A stretch of 64,000 nt of DNA from Lates calcarifer (Eukaryota > Chordata > Actinopteri > Centropomidae). Position numbers and translations under genes: made by a program. The stretch is taken from the NCBI RefSeq assembly GCF_001640805.2, contig NC_066843.1, positions 7,027,621 through 7,091,620 of the forward strand. The letters run 5' to 3'. Positions within the stretch are counted from its first letter, which is position 1; each line of letters begins with the position of its first letter. Positions 52,440 to 64,000 of this stretch are shown here, in pieces. The notes under the pieces were generated by a model. The model saw nothing but the letters and a program-made list of their open reading frames with translations. It made no database searches and was not told where the DNA came from.

Positions 52440-54570
52440 ATTCTTTATTGGCGAGGGGATTCCCCATTAGCTTACACTGACGCAGTTGCTCTGTAGAGAA
52501 TGGAATCTTCTTTTGGATCTTGGAAGACATGTTTAACCTCTCTCAGCATTCCTAGTGCAATGTTCATGTTTTTGGTTGGTACATTTAAGCTGCGCTCAAA
52601 AGAATTCAGGTTCAGATAATTCTTCTCCTGATAAAAACAGGATACCTAGATGATTATTTTTGGCTGCAGACAAAACAGAGGAATATTTAAGGTGGATTAG
52701 AACCAGTGATGATATAACCATGTTCATAACACCTGGGGGGACATCAGGAGAACACTCCCTGCTGGTGCTTATAATGCCTCTTCCCATTTTTTTTAACATT
52801 ATCAATATGCAGAGACCAAGAGAGGTTGTAGTTCAAAGTGATACTCAAAAATCTTTAACTTGCTCCCATAGGACGCCCTGCAGTGACAGCTTTAGCTGTG
52901 GATTGCAGACTAGTCTGGCTCTGGATCTGAAAAAGCATAGATTTAGATTTAATTAAATTCAGTGCTAAATCCATCTTTTCCAGCTCCTTATTTAAGATTT
53001 CACTTATATCATCAGTGGTGCCAGCAGTAGTATAATGTGCAATACATAACCATGGTTCCTTGATCCAAGATAAATAGAAGGTGGTTTGTGAAATAAAGGC
53101 GGCAGTTCCCTTGTGCCGCCCTACAGGAAACATTCTCAGAGTTGGAAAAACATCCATTGCAATAAACAGTTTGAGTCTTATTAAATGAATGACTTTTTAT
53201 TCAAGAGAGCACAGACATTGAAAAACCATAACAGTCTAACCTGGTTCATAGCACTCCAGGGTCATTTAAATCAAAAGTAGCAAAACTAAAGTCAAGAAAT
53301 CCAGCCCCCACTAATTTACTTGAAGCCAGTGATCAGTCATCTGGACCAGAGCAGCAGTGGTGGAGTAACCAGGTGTCTAAGCATATTAATAGCAAGTGAT
53401 CAGTTGGCTATTAGTCATAGGTCTAATAAAAAATGAATCTAGTTTTTCCATGGATGTGGGAAATATGTCAGTAATCAAACATCTACTGAAAATGCAAGTT
53501 ACCGGAGGAGTTCTATATATGTTGCTGCAATTTTCAGTAATTCAACATCTAAATGGTCCATGTCAGGAGATGACTTTTAAGAGAAAGATGAAAGCAATTT
53601 CTCCACTTTGATGTTTATTGACTAACTTAAACTGAAAAGGCGACTGTTTATCTTGACTGATTTTCCTTTTGATTAGAAAACATGACAGTGATGGATCACC
53701 ATAATTCATTCTTGAATTTCAATTCTGTGCTATCTGAGTAGGATTTCTTGAAATAATTGGCAGTTTCAAGCAGCGTAGGATTGACATGAGATTGACATAC
53801 AATGCATGATATACCTGGATTAATGCTTTTTCTTATGCCATTCAGATGTTTTCTTCTTGTTGTTACAAGCTTTTCAGAGTTTGTGTTGATAGTATAATTT
53901 TCTTTTTGCGTCTCTTCATTTTGGAGATGGTGTTCCTCAGCGTATGATGTGTGAGTCTGTCACATCAATTATTGGATTTAACGGCTATGTTTTCAGCATT
54001 GTCATGCTCAGCCATTATAGATTTTAACTCATTATCCAGCCAGGAAGCATAATTTTTCTTAGCTATGCGCTTTTGTGAGGAGTATGTCTGTCAGCCTCTT
54101 TGCTCATAATCTTAATAAATAATGCTATAGCAGTTGTGGGATCTGCTTAATTCTTTGCAAACCTCAAAAGACTGAACTTTCTGTATGAATGTATAAGTGA
54201 AATGTTTGCTTGACTGAAATTCTGACCAGAGTTATGTTCTGGGTTGCTCTAAGCATGCTAGAATTCCTTTTGTAAAGCCACAAGTACAGGGACGACCTTG
54301 GGTCATAGGTCAGGGATATTAATGGATATATCATCAGTAAATGTGGATGTGTGATGGCCTAGTGCAGTGGTCTTAGGGTCACAACCTGGTTCAAATTGCA
54401 GGCATTTGTCACAGAATGAGTTACAGAAATTTTTTTCCTTTATTGACATGTTCTGAGAAACCAGTTAATATTGAAGTCTTCCATCAAAATGCAACATGTC
54501 TGAATTAGGAAGCATATAACAGCAGTTTATTAGTACAGGCTCCTGCATATTAGCAGGATTTAACACAGAT
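52440..54570 (-). pseudogene. Decayed LINE (non-LTR retrotransposon): endonuclease and reverse transcriptase
   Basis: Conceptual minus-strand reading across several frames gives ordered LINE ORF2 blocks. Near 54500 is ILMEDFNINW, the GDFN box of an APE-type endonuclease. Near 54300-54400 is HHTSTFTDDISIN, and near 53950-54060 NYASWLDNELKSIMAEHDNA. Near 53270-53340 is GFLDFSxxxFDLND, RT motif A. Next comes TQTVYCNGCFSNSENVSC with a degenerate QG box, then DDISEILNKELEKMDLALN and TLNYNLSWSLHIDNVKK at 52790-53060. Many stops and frameshifts; YADD not recognisable. The 5' part and ends are uncertain; clade not assigned. It sits antisense in baiap3 intron 1. Confidence 0.75.
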
Positions 54571-56315
54571 AGACTGCACGTCATTTAACCAGTGGTGATG
54601 CTGCAGGATAGCAGGAATGAGAGTTTGAATATACAGTGCCAAACACACCTCCATGTTTGTTTCTCTCTGTCTGGTATAAGCTGGAACTACCAGTGAGTAA
54701 ATCATTGTTAGTAAATGAGCAAACCTAGTGCATGACTGTTACTAGAAATCAGATACAGAATGATCAAAGCCTACGAGACAACCATGTGGCTATAGCCAAA
54801 TGTTTACATGCGCTTCCACCACCTTTGATTGAAAATAGTAAGGTGGCACTTATCTGTGTTATTTTGGGAAACACTGGAAATGACTATGTGAAGGAGAAAT
54901 AGAGGAAATTCCAACAGCTCCTCAGTGAGGCGCATTGGAAATGACACATTGATGATATCTAACAGGGAAGGAGTATTGACGCTTGAGTCTAATAGAGTAA
55001 AGTGTGGATACTCCAAGTAGATAACAGATGTCAGCCTCCTGGATTGATAGCATACTGTCCTTTGGCTCAGCCAATGATGCAACTTGTACCATGAATTTCT
55101 GGCTCCCGCTGCATGGAGCTGGGAAGCCAACTGAGTACTGCTCTCTGTGGAATTGGCCTGGAGCACTGAATGACAGCAGTCATGCAAGCAAATATGTTTC
55201 ATTTTCTGGATCCATTTGGTGTAAGTGCTGTAATTCAAAACAGGCAACCTTCAACAGTGTCATCTAAAAAAAAAATTCTTTTTAAATGGGCTGCATCAGC
55301 TTAGAGGCTCGCTCCACAAGCGTACTGAGCTAATTGTCCTCTATTACATTTTGTTAATAACAGTGTGTCTTTTGCTGGTTGAAAAGTCAAAAAGAAGCTC
55401 GCAGCCCACGGTTTATCGCTTCTTTTTCACACAGATGTACAGACATCAGCTGTCAACTATTGAAAAGAGCGTCTGACTGTCTGAGTCTGCCTGACTGTCC
55501 TCTGAAACAACTTCTCCATCAATCAAACCCTCTCTCTTGTGTCCTTGTCAGTCCTCTTTTCTTGAGTGTTTTGTCTCTTCCTCCTTCACTGCTGTTCTGT
55601 TTGCTGTTGGAGGATCACAAGACTCTCAGTCATGCAGGTGGAGCCGGTATCACAGCCGCATTTAAAACATCTTCATATCACAGTTGAAATGTGGTAAACT
55701 GGAACAAGCAGGGATGCTGTTAAGGACAATCTTTGATTTGGCCGTAACCTTCATTCTTCCTCATTTGCTAGGCAGATGTGTGAGCATCCTTGAGTGTTTT
55801 GCTGTAGAAACTACTGTCATTAATGCAATTAATGACCAAATGAATTCTTTTCTTTTACTTGAAATGAACAGTAAAATGAAACTGAGCCTGCTCTGTAAAC
55901 ACTCTCAGTGCCACTGTGACTCGAAATGCTGTGTTGCACTTGAAAAATGTGGCAGCTAATAAATGTATTCTGTTCCTGTGAGGGTTTAGTGACCATCTTT
56001 AATATTGAACCACAGGTATTTATAGATGCCCAACCTTCTGTTAAGATTAAAAGGATTAACTCCTAATAAAGGGTCTATACTACAGATACATAATCAAGTT
56101 CAGCATCTGACTTTTGGCTAAAAGAGTCACAAAGGAGCATTACACTTAAAAATGATATTCATGCCAATTATGTGGCACAGAATATTCCCATTAAATAGAG
56201 TTTATACCTTGGCTTCCTGTGCCTACAGACTACAGAGTCAGCTGCAGTTACAGTCAATAGGCAAAAATGAGCTGATATAAAACCATTTGATGTTGTTTGC
56301 TTACTTTTTACTACA

Positions 56316-56338
56316 TTTTTTTTTTTTTTTTTTTTTTT
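56316..56338. repeat. Poly-T tract
   Basis: Twenty-three consecutive T in baiap3 intron 1. Confidence 0.9.
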
Positions 56339-57286
56339 ACCTCATTCCTTTATCATTTTACCTGGAGTAGGGGAAATGCTGACCGCACAGTTTCATCATC
56401 ATCATCATTTATTCTTTGGCTCTTCTGCAGGGAGAACTGACAGGACACAATATTGTTATGAGGTCATATTATTCAGTTATACTTTAAAGACACCATGAAG
56501 CCAAAATGAGACTTTGTGGCAAATGGCTCTGAGAAAGACCTGCCTGGTCTCAGTGAATTGCTTAGCAACACAGTGCCAATCTCTCCAAGGTTGCCACATA
56601 GCCTCATTTTTCTGAACTCATATTTCACAGTCACATTAACCAAAGTATACGGTCCTCAACAAATGCTTAAATAACAGTCTGTTAAACCTTGCAAGACAGT
56701 AATGTTATGCTATATAATGTTAATCCACATATTCCTAATTATGTTTTGTTTTTAATATTTCTGGTTTATACTATTGACAACTGATAATTTATTAGTTAAC
56801 ACATTTATTAATTACTGCTTTAGGTACAGATAAAAACAACATCTTGAAAAAACTTGTCATTCTTGGAATTTGAAAAGAGAGTTTTTGGGATAAATTCTAT
56901 CTGCAAAATTAAACAGGTGGTAAAGGACATGGGAGACATTCTTTGGTTTCATTATGAAGATTAGTTATAGATTTTCAGCAATACTTATTTACTCTATTTC
57001 TGAGAATTCGATGAGAAGATTGATACTACTCATATATCCGATCACTACTGCACAGATTCTGGCTCCAAATGACGTCACCAACACAAGATGGCAGCGCTTG
57101 TAACTGCGATATTTTGGCTTCATTTTGGTGCAGTAGGAGGAGATGGAGACATGTTTATCTTTATATACAGTCACTGGTCATATGTTCATTTAATCTGCAC
57201 AAAAGCTGAAGTGTACTGTATGAATGTGTGAGTGTGTGTCTTCATGTGGCCTTAGGGCAGCTTCAACATCTGCTGTTGATGTGCCG

Positions 57287-57321
57287 CTGGGCAAAGCATG
57301 TCAACTGGGCAAAGCATGTCA
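57287..57321. repeat. Two-copy tandem duplication
   Basis: The 17-mer ctgggcaaagcatgtca occurs twice, separated by one base (57287-57303 and 57305-57321). Exact copies imply a recent local duplication. Confidence 0.9.
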
Positions 57322-58170
57322 TGAAAGTGTAAATGATATAATTAATTGTTAATCATAGACTTTTTCTGTACAGGTAGATAAAGAAGTTATTACTGAAGGT
57401 GGTTTTCAATTAATCACCAGTGCTTTTTTCATGATTAGACTAATTCTCTATAAACTTCTCAACCAAAATTAGCCATCTGCAAGCTCACATTACACTACAC
57501 TTTCCTACAAATGTCTTTTATTTCTCAATATTTTCTGTTTTCATATCAGCTGGCTTTGACTGAGCTGTTTTTGCAACATATTCTGGGCATAGCTATTAAG
57601 TCCTCTTATAGTTTTTGCCCTGCAGATACTCCAGGTCTGTGATTAAGACATTCAGGGAACATTTCTAAACATAGCCTCTGCTTACATTAGCTCTGTTTTC
57701 TTGCACGTTTATTGAAGTGACACTACCATTTCTGTGACACTGCCATTATGCAGCTCTTATGGCTCCCGGCTCGACAAGGCTCCTCGATTTGCATATTTTC
57801 TAGAAAGTGTGGTCCCAAAAATAAAGGTTGGTCGACTATGAGCTGACCAGACTAAAAGGTGGAAGATAAATTGCACACCCTGCAGCATCAGTCAGACCCG
57901 GACAGAAATAGAACACACCTTCTGCCGGGGAAGAGTATAATTATGTTAAAAGAGTGAGGGGGGTGATTAGGCAGCTGATTAGACCAAAAGAATATCCCGA
58001 ACCAACTATATTTCCAGGAACAACCAGTTGTATAAATATGAAATTACTTAAAATGAAACATACTATTTGACTCACTTCTCTAGAATTACTCCTTCACACA
58101 AACGCTGTCAGTCAGTGCAGCAGTGTGACCACTGCGTCTTGATGTTTGCTCTCTGTGTCCGCTCCAGCAG

Positions 58171-58313
58171 TGAAACATCATGACGACGCTGCTGGACCTG
58201 AAGAGTAGTGTGCTGCGGCAGGTGCAGAGGAGCCAGTCACTGAGGAGCCGCAGGGAGCCCCCGCCTGCTGCCAGCAGCCCCCTCACACACTGTCCTGACC
58301 CCTTACCTCGCAG
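58171..58313 (+). CDS. baiap3: BAI1-associated protein 3, first coding exon (partial gene)
   Basis: ATG at 58180-58182 opens 44 codons plus two bases: MTTLLDLKSSVLRQVQRSQS then LRSRREPPPPAASS and on to PLPR. The first sixteen residues match the N-terminus of vertebrate BAIAP3 (a C2-domain, Munc13-like protein acting in dense-core vesicle exocytosis and endosome-to-Golgi retrieval) at all but two conservative positions. The donor is cag followed by gtaagt at 58314. Upstream, a pyrimidine-rich stretch ends in ctccagcag at 58170, so nine bases of 5' UTR precede the ATG. The C2 and MHD domains lie in later exons that I cannot find before base 64,000. The exon is more GC-rich than its surroundings. 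Confidence 0.8.
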
Positions 58314-59471
58314 GTAAGTCACCCATGTGAGCCAACTCATGTATGACTTCAAGTACTGAAACTGATGGTTACAAAGTTTTTATATGGATGTCATTCTCAT
58401 GAAAGTCTGTGGACATTTGCTGCCTGGTGCTGTTTCATTTAACATATTATTAATAATTTTACTGAGGTTTCATGTCTGTAAATACTTTGTTGTTGTTCAC
58501 AGTTTATCTCATGAAAATGTAATGGTGCTTAAGATTTAAATCCTCCCAGGCACACTGGGTATCAGAAGTGTGTAAGCTTGAACTTCATGTCTCATGACGT
58601 TAGAGGTAGGGTCATGACGTACTTTCTGCTTTTACTTTTTGATTACCTAGTGCATTACTGTCAGATGCAAATTAAACCTTGCTTGAGTCTGAGGAAGAAG
58701 CAGGAAGTAGGCTGTTTATTAATGTAGTACTGTTTGTAGAAACATAGTTTCTAGCTACAGGTAATATTTACTTGAGTGTTGCTGTTTAGGACAAGTAATA
58801 GCTTTGATAATGAGAGTCTTTTTTTAGGGAGATTAAATTGCAGTCAGTGCAGCTCAGAAACATAATGACAGCCTTTTCAAAAACAGCAGCACAAGCTCAT
58901 AAGCAATCATTTCTGTCTGTTATTCATTTATTTTCCACTGGCTGTCCCGCTGAAGCCACGGGTCATCATTTCTTGTCAACAGGGCATTTTAATGTGGTTG
59001 CCATTTATTGCACAGTTGTGACTTATTGTGAGGAGGCCATGCACAAGCTGCCTCTCCCCCCAAGGACACATCAAGCCTCACTATTACATGCACAGTCAGG
59101 CTCTGAGGGGATGACAAATGCTGCTTTCTTATATATCAGTTTACACCACATGGTTCAACATATGAGTGCATGATGGTACAGCACACTGCTGCTTTTACAT
59201 GAACAATAAAGACATCTTTTTGCTTCACAGATCAGAAGAGCAAATCACTTTATACATGTTTATGTATGTATGTGTTTTTTTTTTGTGCAAATGGAAATAT
59301 ACATGAAAGTTATGTGTAGTGTGTGTATGCATGTTTATGTGTAAATAAATTTTAAATGTATGTCAAACATCAAAAATACAGCAAGACAACTCCTGGAGAC
59401 TAATACACAAAGCAAAAGGAAATGATAACAGTATATGTGCACAAACAAGATGGCTGATTCTTGTTCCGATT

Positions 59472-59489
59472 AAAAAAAAAAAAAAAAAA
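59472..59489. repeat. Poly-A tract
   Basis: Eighteen consecutive A in baiap3 intron 2. Confidence 0.85.
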
Positions 59490-59606
59490 TAAAAATTTGA
59501 TTCCTCAAATAAGATGCTAAGTAATAGGTTTTGTGTGTGGATAGTCAATGTTAGATATTTAGATTTTTTCCAATGTTCTATATTATTAAGATGTCGCTTT
59601 GAACAG

Positions 59607-59808
59607 GAGCTGAAACGAATAGTCAGTTGAAAGAAAATTAATCTGTAACTCTCTATTGTTGTAATTGATAAATCGTTTCTGTCATTTTTAAAGCAAAAAT
59701 TCAAAAATTTGTTGGTTGTATTGGTTGGTTGATTTTCTGCTTCTCCTCATCATAAAATATGGTGCTTTGAATATTTTTAGGTTTTGGAACATTGATAGGA
59801 CAAAAGAA
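59607..59808. mobile_element. Left half of a split agggctgaaac-type MITE
   Basis: Reads gagctgaaacgaatagtcag, then attgataaatcgtttctgtc and ttttctgcttctcctcatca up to gttttggaacattgatagga. The right half is at 60408-60509. Confidence 0.6.
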
Positions 59809-60400
59809 GTAATCTCCAACCTAAATGACCATACGAATGTTTTGTTCCCACCCTCTGATACGACACATAGTGCACCTTTATGAAATGGTGTATACAGTGG
59901 CAGTCACACTGGACCTCTGTCGTCATGGCAACAATCATAAACACATAGTTAAGCTTAAGGAAGGGTCATGGTTTGGTTAGGTCCAGGCCACAAAAACAAC
60001 TTGGTTAGGTTTTTGGAAGGAGGTTAAATTACTCCCTTAAGGTTAGAGGACATTCGTTGTCATGGTTACAATAATAACCACACAGTTAAGGTTGTGGAAC
60101 AGTAATGGGTAAAAGAAACACCATTGACAGCATTGATTTCCAATGGGAAACAAACAGTGGTGGTCTCTTGTGTAAAAGTCTTGTGCTTTGTGGTCCCATC
60201 CATCCATCCACCCAATAAGCTTCCTCACAATGTGGATTTTCTTGCTCTTTATATTTTGTCACACAGCTTCCTCCTTTGCCCCCATCATAATTATGTCAGC
60301 CACTAAAGGTCACCTAGCGCTAAAACGTAACTATGGGTCGTAATAAGCTGCTTGCATTGACAACCCCTATGGTTGTTTTTAAGTGGACTCTTCTGGTTCT
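59809..60400. repeat. Fish repeat inserted in the MITE, with internal duplication
   Basis: Contains ggtttggttaggtccaggcc and acttggttaggtttttggaa, typical of a common fish repeat. Two imperfect direct copies of about 48 bp begin tcatggcaacaatcataaac (59922) and tcatggttacaataataacc (60060). Class unknown. Confidence 0.5.
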
Positions 60401-60407
60401 CTATACT

Positions 60408-60509
60408 TTCTGACATTATATAAGCCAAACAATGAATCATTTAATCAAGAAAATAATCAACAGAGTAATTGATAATGAAAAGAAATTTAAAATTCAGTCG
60501 CAGCCTTAC
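60408..60509. mobile_element. Right half of the split agggctgaaac-type MITE
   Basis: Reads tttctgacattatataagcc, then caatgaatcatttaatcaag and aattcagtcgcagccttaca, the inverted terminus of the element begun at 59607. Confidence 0.6.
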
Positions 60510-61118
60510 ATTTTATAAACCAACTTTTCGTCACCCAGATAGTCACCCAGGCTGTGCATAAAGATGTACTCTTCTTAGATAAATTGTATTAAAAAATAAT
60601 TCTTTACACTGCATTTGTGAATAAACAAATGTTCAGTTTTGTTTTACTCCAGATGTTACTTACTGCTCACATCACTTATGCTGACATCATGAATGTTGAT
60701 GTTTTACAGAAATACTACAGTAAATCTATATTTCCTAAACAAATTGTTCACCTCTTTGCCACAATCAACTGATTTGTTCTGTGTTGATTTGTTTTTGATT
60801 ATTTGCATACTGTGTATTTGCCTGTCTGTATTTGTATTTGTATTAATGTGCATATACTATATAACCTGTGTGTATGTATGTTTGCTTCTGTACATGTGTG
60901 TGTCTATGTACTGTAGATATGTACTGTGTTTTTATGTTTGGTATGCTATATGTATAGTATGTATTTTGATTAAATATTTTTTGTTCAATTCTTTATTTTT
61001 ATTATTATTTTATTTTCTGTTGTACATGTTAATTGTCTCTTACAATGTTGTGTAATATGTGTGTTCTTGATAGTATGGGGAGAATAAACAGGACTTCAGC
61101 AGATTTTGTACCCTGGTC

Positions 61119-61205
61119 TGGATCTTGTCTGATCCTTCCCAAGGTTTATACCATTTTTTTCTGTTAAAGGTTTTTTGGAGTTTTTCCTTGTCTGCCTCGT
61201 AGCAA
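61119..61205. repeat. Short fish interspersed repeat fragment
   Basis: Reads tcccaaggtttataccattt, then tctgttaaaggttttttgga and gtttttccttgtctgcctcg, a motif seen at the ends of many fish noncoding transcripts. Fragment only. Confidence 0.45.
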
Positions 61206-62703
61206 CAAATATCATGGCACAGGTAAAATCAATAATTTGTTTTTTTGGGGGTCTGGGTTTTTTTTTTTTTTCCTTGTTTTGTAGCATCATCTGAAGCCAA
61301 AAGTAATAGTATGAACCTGAGGTTTCTATAGCAACCTAAACACAGGCTGCTGCCACAATGTGAACTTATACTTGTAATGACGACCATGTCTATTTTTAAC
61401 ATGGAATATAACCTCGGATGCTGTGTTGAACACTGATCAATTTTGGATTTGACAGACCAACACTAGACCTACGGAGGACTTTTGGGGACATTTTTCATTT
61501 ATATTTTCTTTATTTAATAGTTATTATTAATCTTGTCTCGGTATGATTTATTGATTTATCATTCTTAATTATATATTTTTTTAAACACAGTTTCATATAA
61601 AATCTGCTCTAGTAGTACCCTATTTGTGTTCTTCATTAAAGAGTGATTTGAACTGTCAGTATCTCACCTTTTTCTCATTTCCCATGCCAGCTCCCTGGTG
61701 CTACAGCCTTCACACTGAGCCTCAGCAGTACACATTCCCTAAGCGCTCATCATTAGAGGCAGGCTGTTGATCTTTGTTATCCATTCAGACTGCCGCTGAC
61801 CTGCCTGCACTCTCACTTTAATTGAGAATTTGCAAATGAGGCCGTGTAGATATGGGCTGCTCCATCCACAGTTGTTGACCCAGTAGTACAGTCGGCTGTC
61901 AGCCCTGAGCTCTCATAGCAGAGACTGGAGGTGAACTTTTTAATTCAGTTGAGCAAATTATGTTTTTACCTCTATGTGAGTGGGGTTGTTAAGTCTGCGG
62001 AAATGCATAAGATACTGTCAGAGATGAAATTGATCAGGCATTATGCTGCATAAAACCCACAGAGCTTTATATTCAAATGAATATTTTTGTTTATTTGTGT
62101 TTGCCTGTTTCACTTCCATCTTTGTCAGCAACAGTGGACTTCATATTTCACACTTGACTTCACTGGGTTTTGAATTATGAGCTTGCAGCAGTGTCATTAA
62201 TGCCTTTGACTCCTCAGTGTCACTGCAGTAAAGCTGTCATATTTTAATTAATGCACAATGGCACAATCAGTTTAGAAAGACACTTAATGAAAACCCCAAA
62301 TGCACACACAATTACAGTCATTGATGGTTGAAATACTATGCATTTAAAGGATAAGGCTGTCATTACTCTATATTGAACATACTGGCAACAAATCCAGTGA
62401 AAAGACCAAAACCAACCACGTGTTCATCCATCTTTCTATATTTTTCTGACCTACTCTGTCTGTTGCTTTCAGCCCCAAGCCTGTTCATTCATTCATTCCT
62501 ACTTAAGATTTATATATGGTGTCATTTTTTAAAACAGGCTCAGTAATGTCCAGAAACAGCTGGGCACTGTAGTTTTTAGCAAACATTACTCAAAGTGGAG
62601 GAAATTGTCCTTTTGTTGAGGACTATTTTCTTTGGCATATTTAATTATATTTGGTGGTTTAGTGAGTATTGAGAGCGCCAGAACACTCTAAATAATCTAC
62701 CAG

Positions 62704-62880
62704 TCATGGAAAGTAATGCATTTACTCAAGTACTGTACTGGATTACAATTTTCAGGTACTTGTAATTCGCTTGAGTACTATTTATGCTACTTACTTTGCC
62801 ACTGCATTTCAGAGTTAAATATTGTACTCATTACCACATTAATCTGACCATCTCTAGTTAGTTCTCTGAATAATATTTTA
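62704..62880. mobile_element. Third copy of the cagtggtgg-type fish MITE (partial)
   Basis: Reads tcatggaaagtaatgcattt, then actcaagtactgtactggat and ttttcaggtacttgtaattc, ending gcatttcagagttaaatatt. Terminal half of the family at 14157-15489. Confidence 0.6.
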
Positions 62881-64000
62881 CAGGTGAAGCATGTTATGGC
62901 CTCATACAATGTGATGCACACATGAACAGCCTTATCCTGTTTAAAAAAACAAACAAAAAAACCCCTAACTTAATACATGTTCAGTTATGCTCGCCAGTGA
63001 GAGACACATTTAATCCCTGAGGGTGGAATATCCAATAATACTGGCTTAACTTTCACTACATGACTTAATACTGCGAGATATATCCAAGAGTTATTTTCTT
63101 TTAGCTCAGCAATACTTAAGATGGTTATAGTACTGTATTGTTTGATGAACAAAGGGCAAGGAACACACTGCTCATACATTTTCTATCTTGAAGAACTGTG
63201 TGTGAGAGTATGTTAGAATTGCCCTTTGCCTGTTTAAAATGGGTCAGGCCCTCAGTCAGCCATTGACCCACACAGTGGGGATGTATTAAACTGTGAAACA
63301 CAATTGTGAAGCACCCAAGAGGAAGTTGGAAATAATTTCACACCAGGCCTCTGTTCCGTCTGTCAGTACTTCTAGCTGAGAGATTGCTGTTTCTTTCTCC
63401 AAGTTATTGAATGGAGAGATCCTATCGAAGCTGTTGCGATCGTATCTCCATGCCGAAACCTTTTCACCTGCAGTGTTTTGTTGCTTAATCAAATGTGCAA
63501 TTAGAGTAAAACAAACTGTCTTGTGTATAGTATTGAGGGGGGGCACACTCGCTTATGATAGGAGCTGCAGGCTGATATTATGCACTGACAACTGTGATGA
63601 ATCAGATTAAAAAATCATCTTATTTTATTAGAATGCGTCACATTGTCTTTCATGCTGCACACGACAGTGATATCTGCACTATTAATTGCTATGTATGCAC
63701 TGCCATATTATATTGAAGTTTGAAGTGAGGGGGCTGCTGTCACCTTCACACTCCCAGTCGGCCGTGTTTAAACACATATTCTCTCAGATCGAAGAAGTTC
63801 ACAATGTTCATGTTTTTATTTATTTATGTTTTCCTTCTGATTTACTCTCTAGGCAGGAAATTATAATTGAAGTGTTTGAGTGAATTCTGAAAATGAATTA
63901 GAATAAAATGACAGTTTAAAAAAAAAGGACCTGTTTCCTAGCAACATCAAATCAGTTTGTTATTCTGGTGGCGTGTGTATGTGTGCGTGCGTGTGTGTAT

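Larger units (their letters stand above)
48517..58170 (+). other. baiap3: Presumed baiap3 intron 1
   Basis: Runs from the candidate donor at 48517 to the acceptor at 58170. No coding sequence of its own; contains the decayed LINE at 52440-54570 and simple repeats. Intron status depends on the first-exon assignment. Confidence 0.45.
58314..64000 (+). other. baiap3: baiap3 intron 2 (runs past the window)
   Basis: Starts with donor gtaagt. I searched by eye for the next baiap3 exon (expected to lead toward the first C2 domain) and found none. Contains transposon relics and TGTA-rich sequence at 60830-60960. Confidence 0.6.

Noticed and set aside
54804..55247. Open frame of 147 codons on the minus strand
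   Set aside because: Adjacent to the decayed LINE and possibly part of its 5' region, but I cannot match it to any LINE block.
57060..57165. Possible repeat fragment beginning gacgtcaccaacacaagatg
   Set aside because: Resembles a phrase from fish repeats, but too short and isolated to call.
60693..61055. Open frame of 120 codons rich in Cys, Tyr and Leu
   Set aside because: Translated TGTA/TTTG low-complexity DNA; composition explains the apparent membrane-like sequence.

Overview
The window looks like nuclear DNA of a teleost fish, most likely a percomorph. The evidence is AT-rich noncoding sequence, many simple repeats, short GT-AG exons spread over kilobases, and several interspersed repeats whose termini and internal motifs I recognise from fish genomes. 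I see no prokaryotic operons, CRISPR arrays, phage genes, rRNA or credible tRNA genes.

Two genes can be supported. (1) usp31, ubiquitin-specific protease 31, lies on the minus strand from its start codon at 42322 to its stop at 31681. It has 16 coding exons and encodes about 1,287 residues once the frame is followed through four single-base indels. All GT-AG junctions can be placed and the codon phases agree. The USP catalytic residues are present: Cys98 and His689, with Asp706. A CpG-rich promoter lies upstream at about 42.4-43.1 kb, and a long AT-rich 3' UTR probably extends below 31.68 kb. (2) baiap3, a Munc13-family exocytosis factor, is on the plus strand. Only its 5' end is here: a CpG-rich likely noncoding first exon ending at 48516 and the first coding exon at 58171-58313. 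The rest should lie beyond base 64,000. The two genes are head to head with about 5 kb between their promoter regions.

Layout. 1-25.6 kb: gene-free flank with several transposon relics (2.4-2.9, 3.0-3.3, 5.2-5.6, 14.16-15.49, 16.37-16.58, 23.9-24.1 and 24.3-24.7 kb) and microsatellites. 25.6-31.68 kb: probable usp31 3' UTR and downstream sequence. 31.68-42.32 kb: usp31 coding exons and introns. 42.3-48.5 kb: the two promoters and the spacer between them. 48.5-58.2 kb: baiap3 first intron, carrying a decayed LINE at 52.4-54.6 kb. 58.3-64 kb: baiap3 second intron, with a nested DNA transposon pair at 59.6-60.5 kb.

The most useful observations are the four frame-breaking single-base indels in an otherwise well-conserved usp31 (probable consensus errors, otherwise a decaying copy), the inferred remote first exon of baiap3, two nested transposon structures, and a 200-bp imperfect foldback palindrome. 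I did not find a convincing undescribed biological system. Family names come from recognition of protein and repeat motifs; no database search was run.
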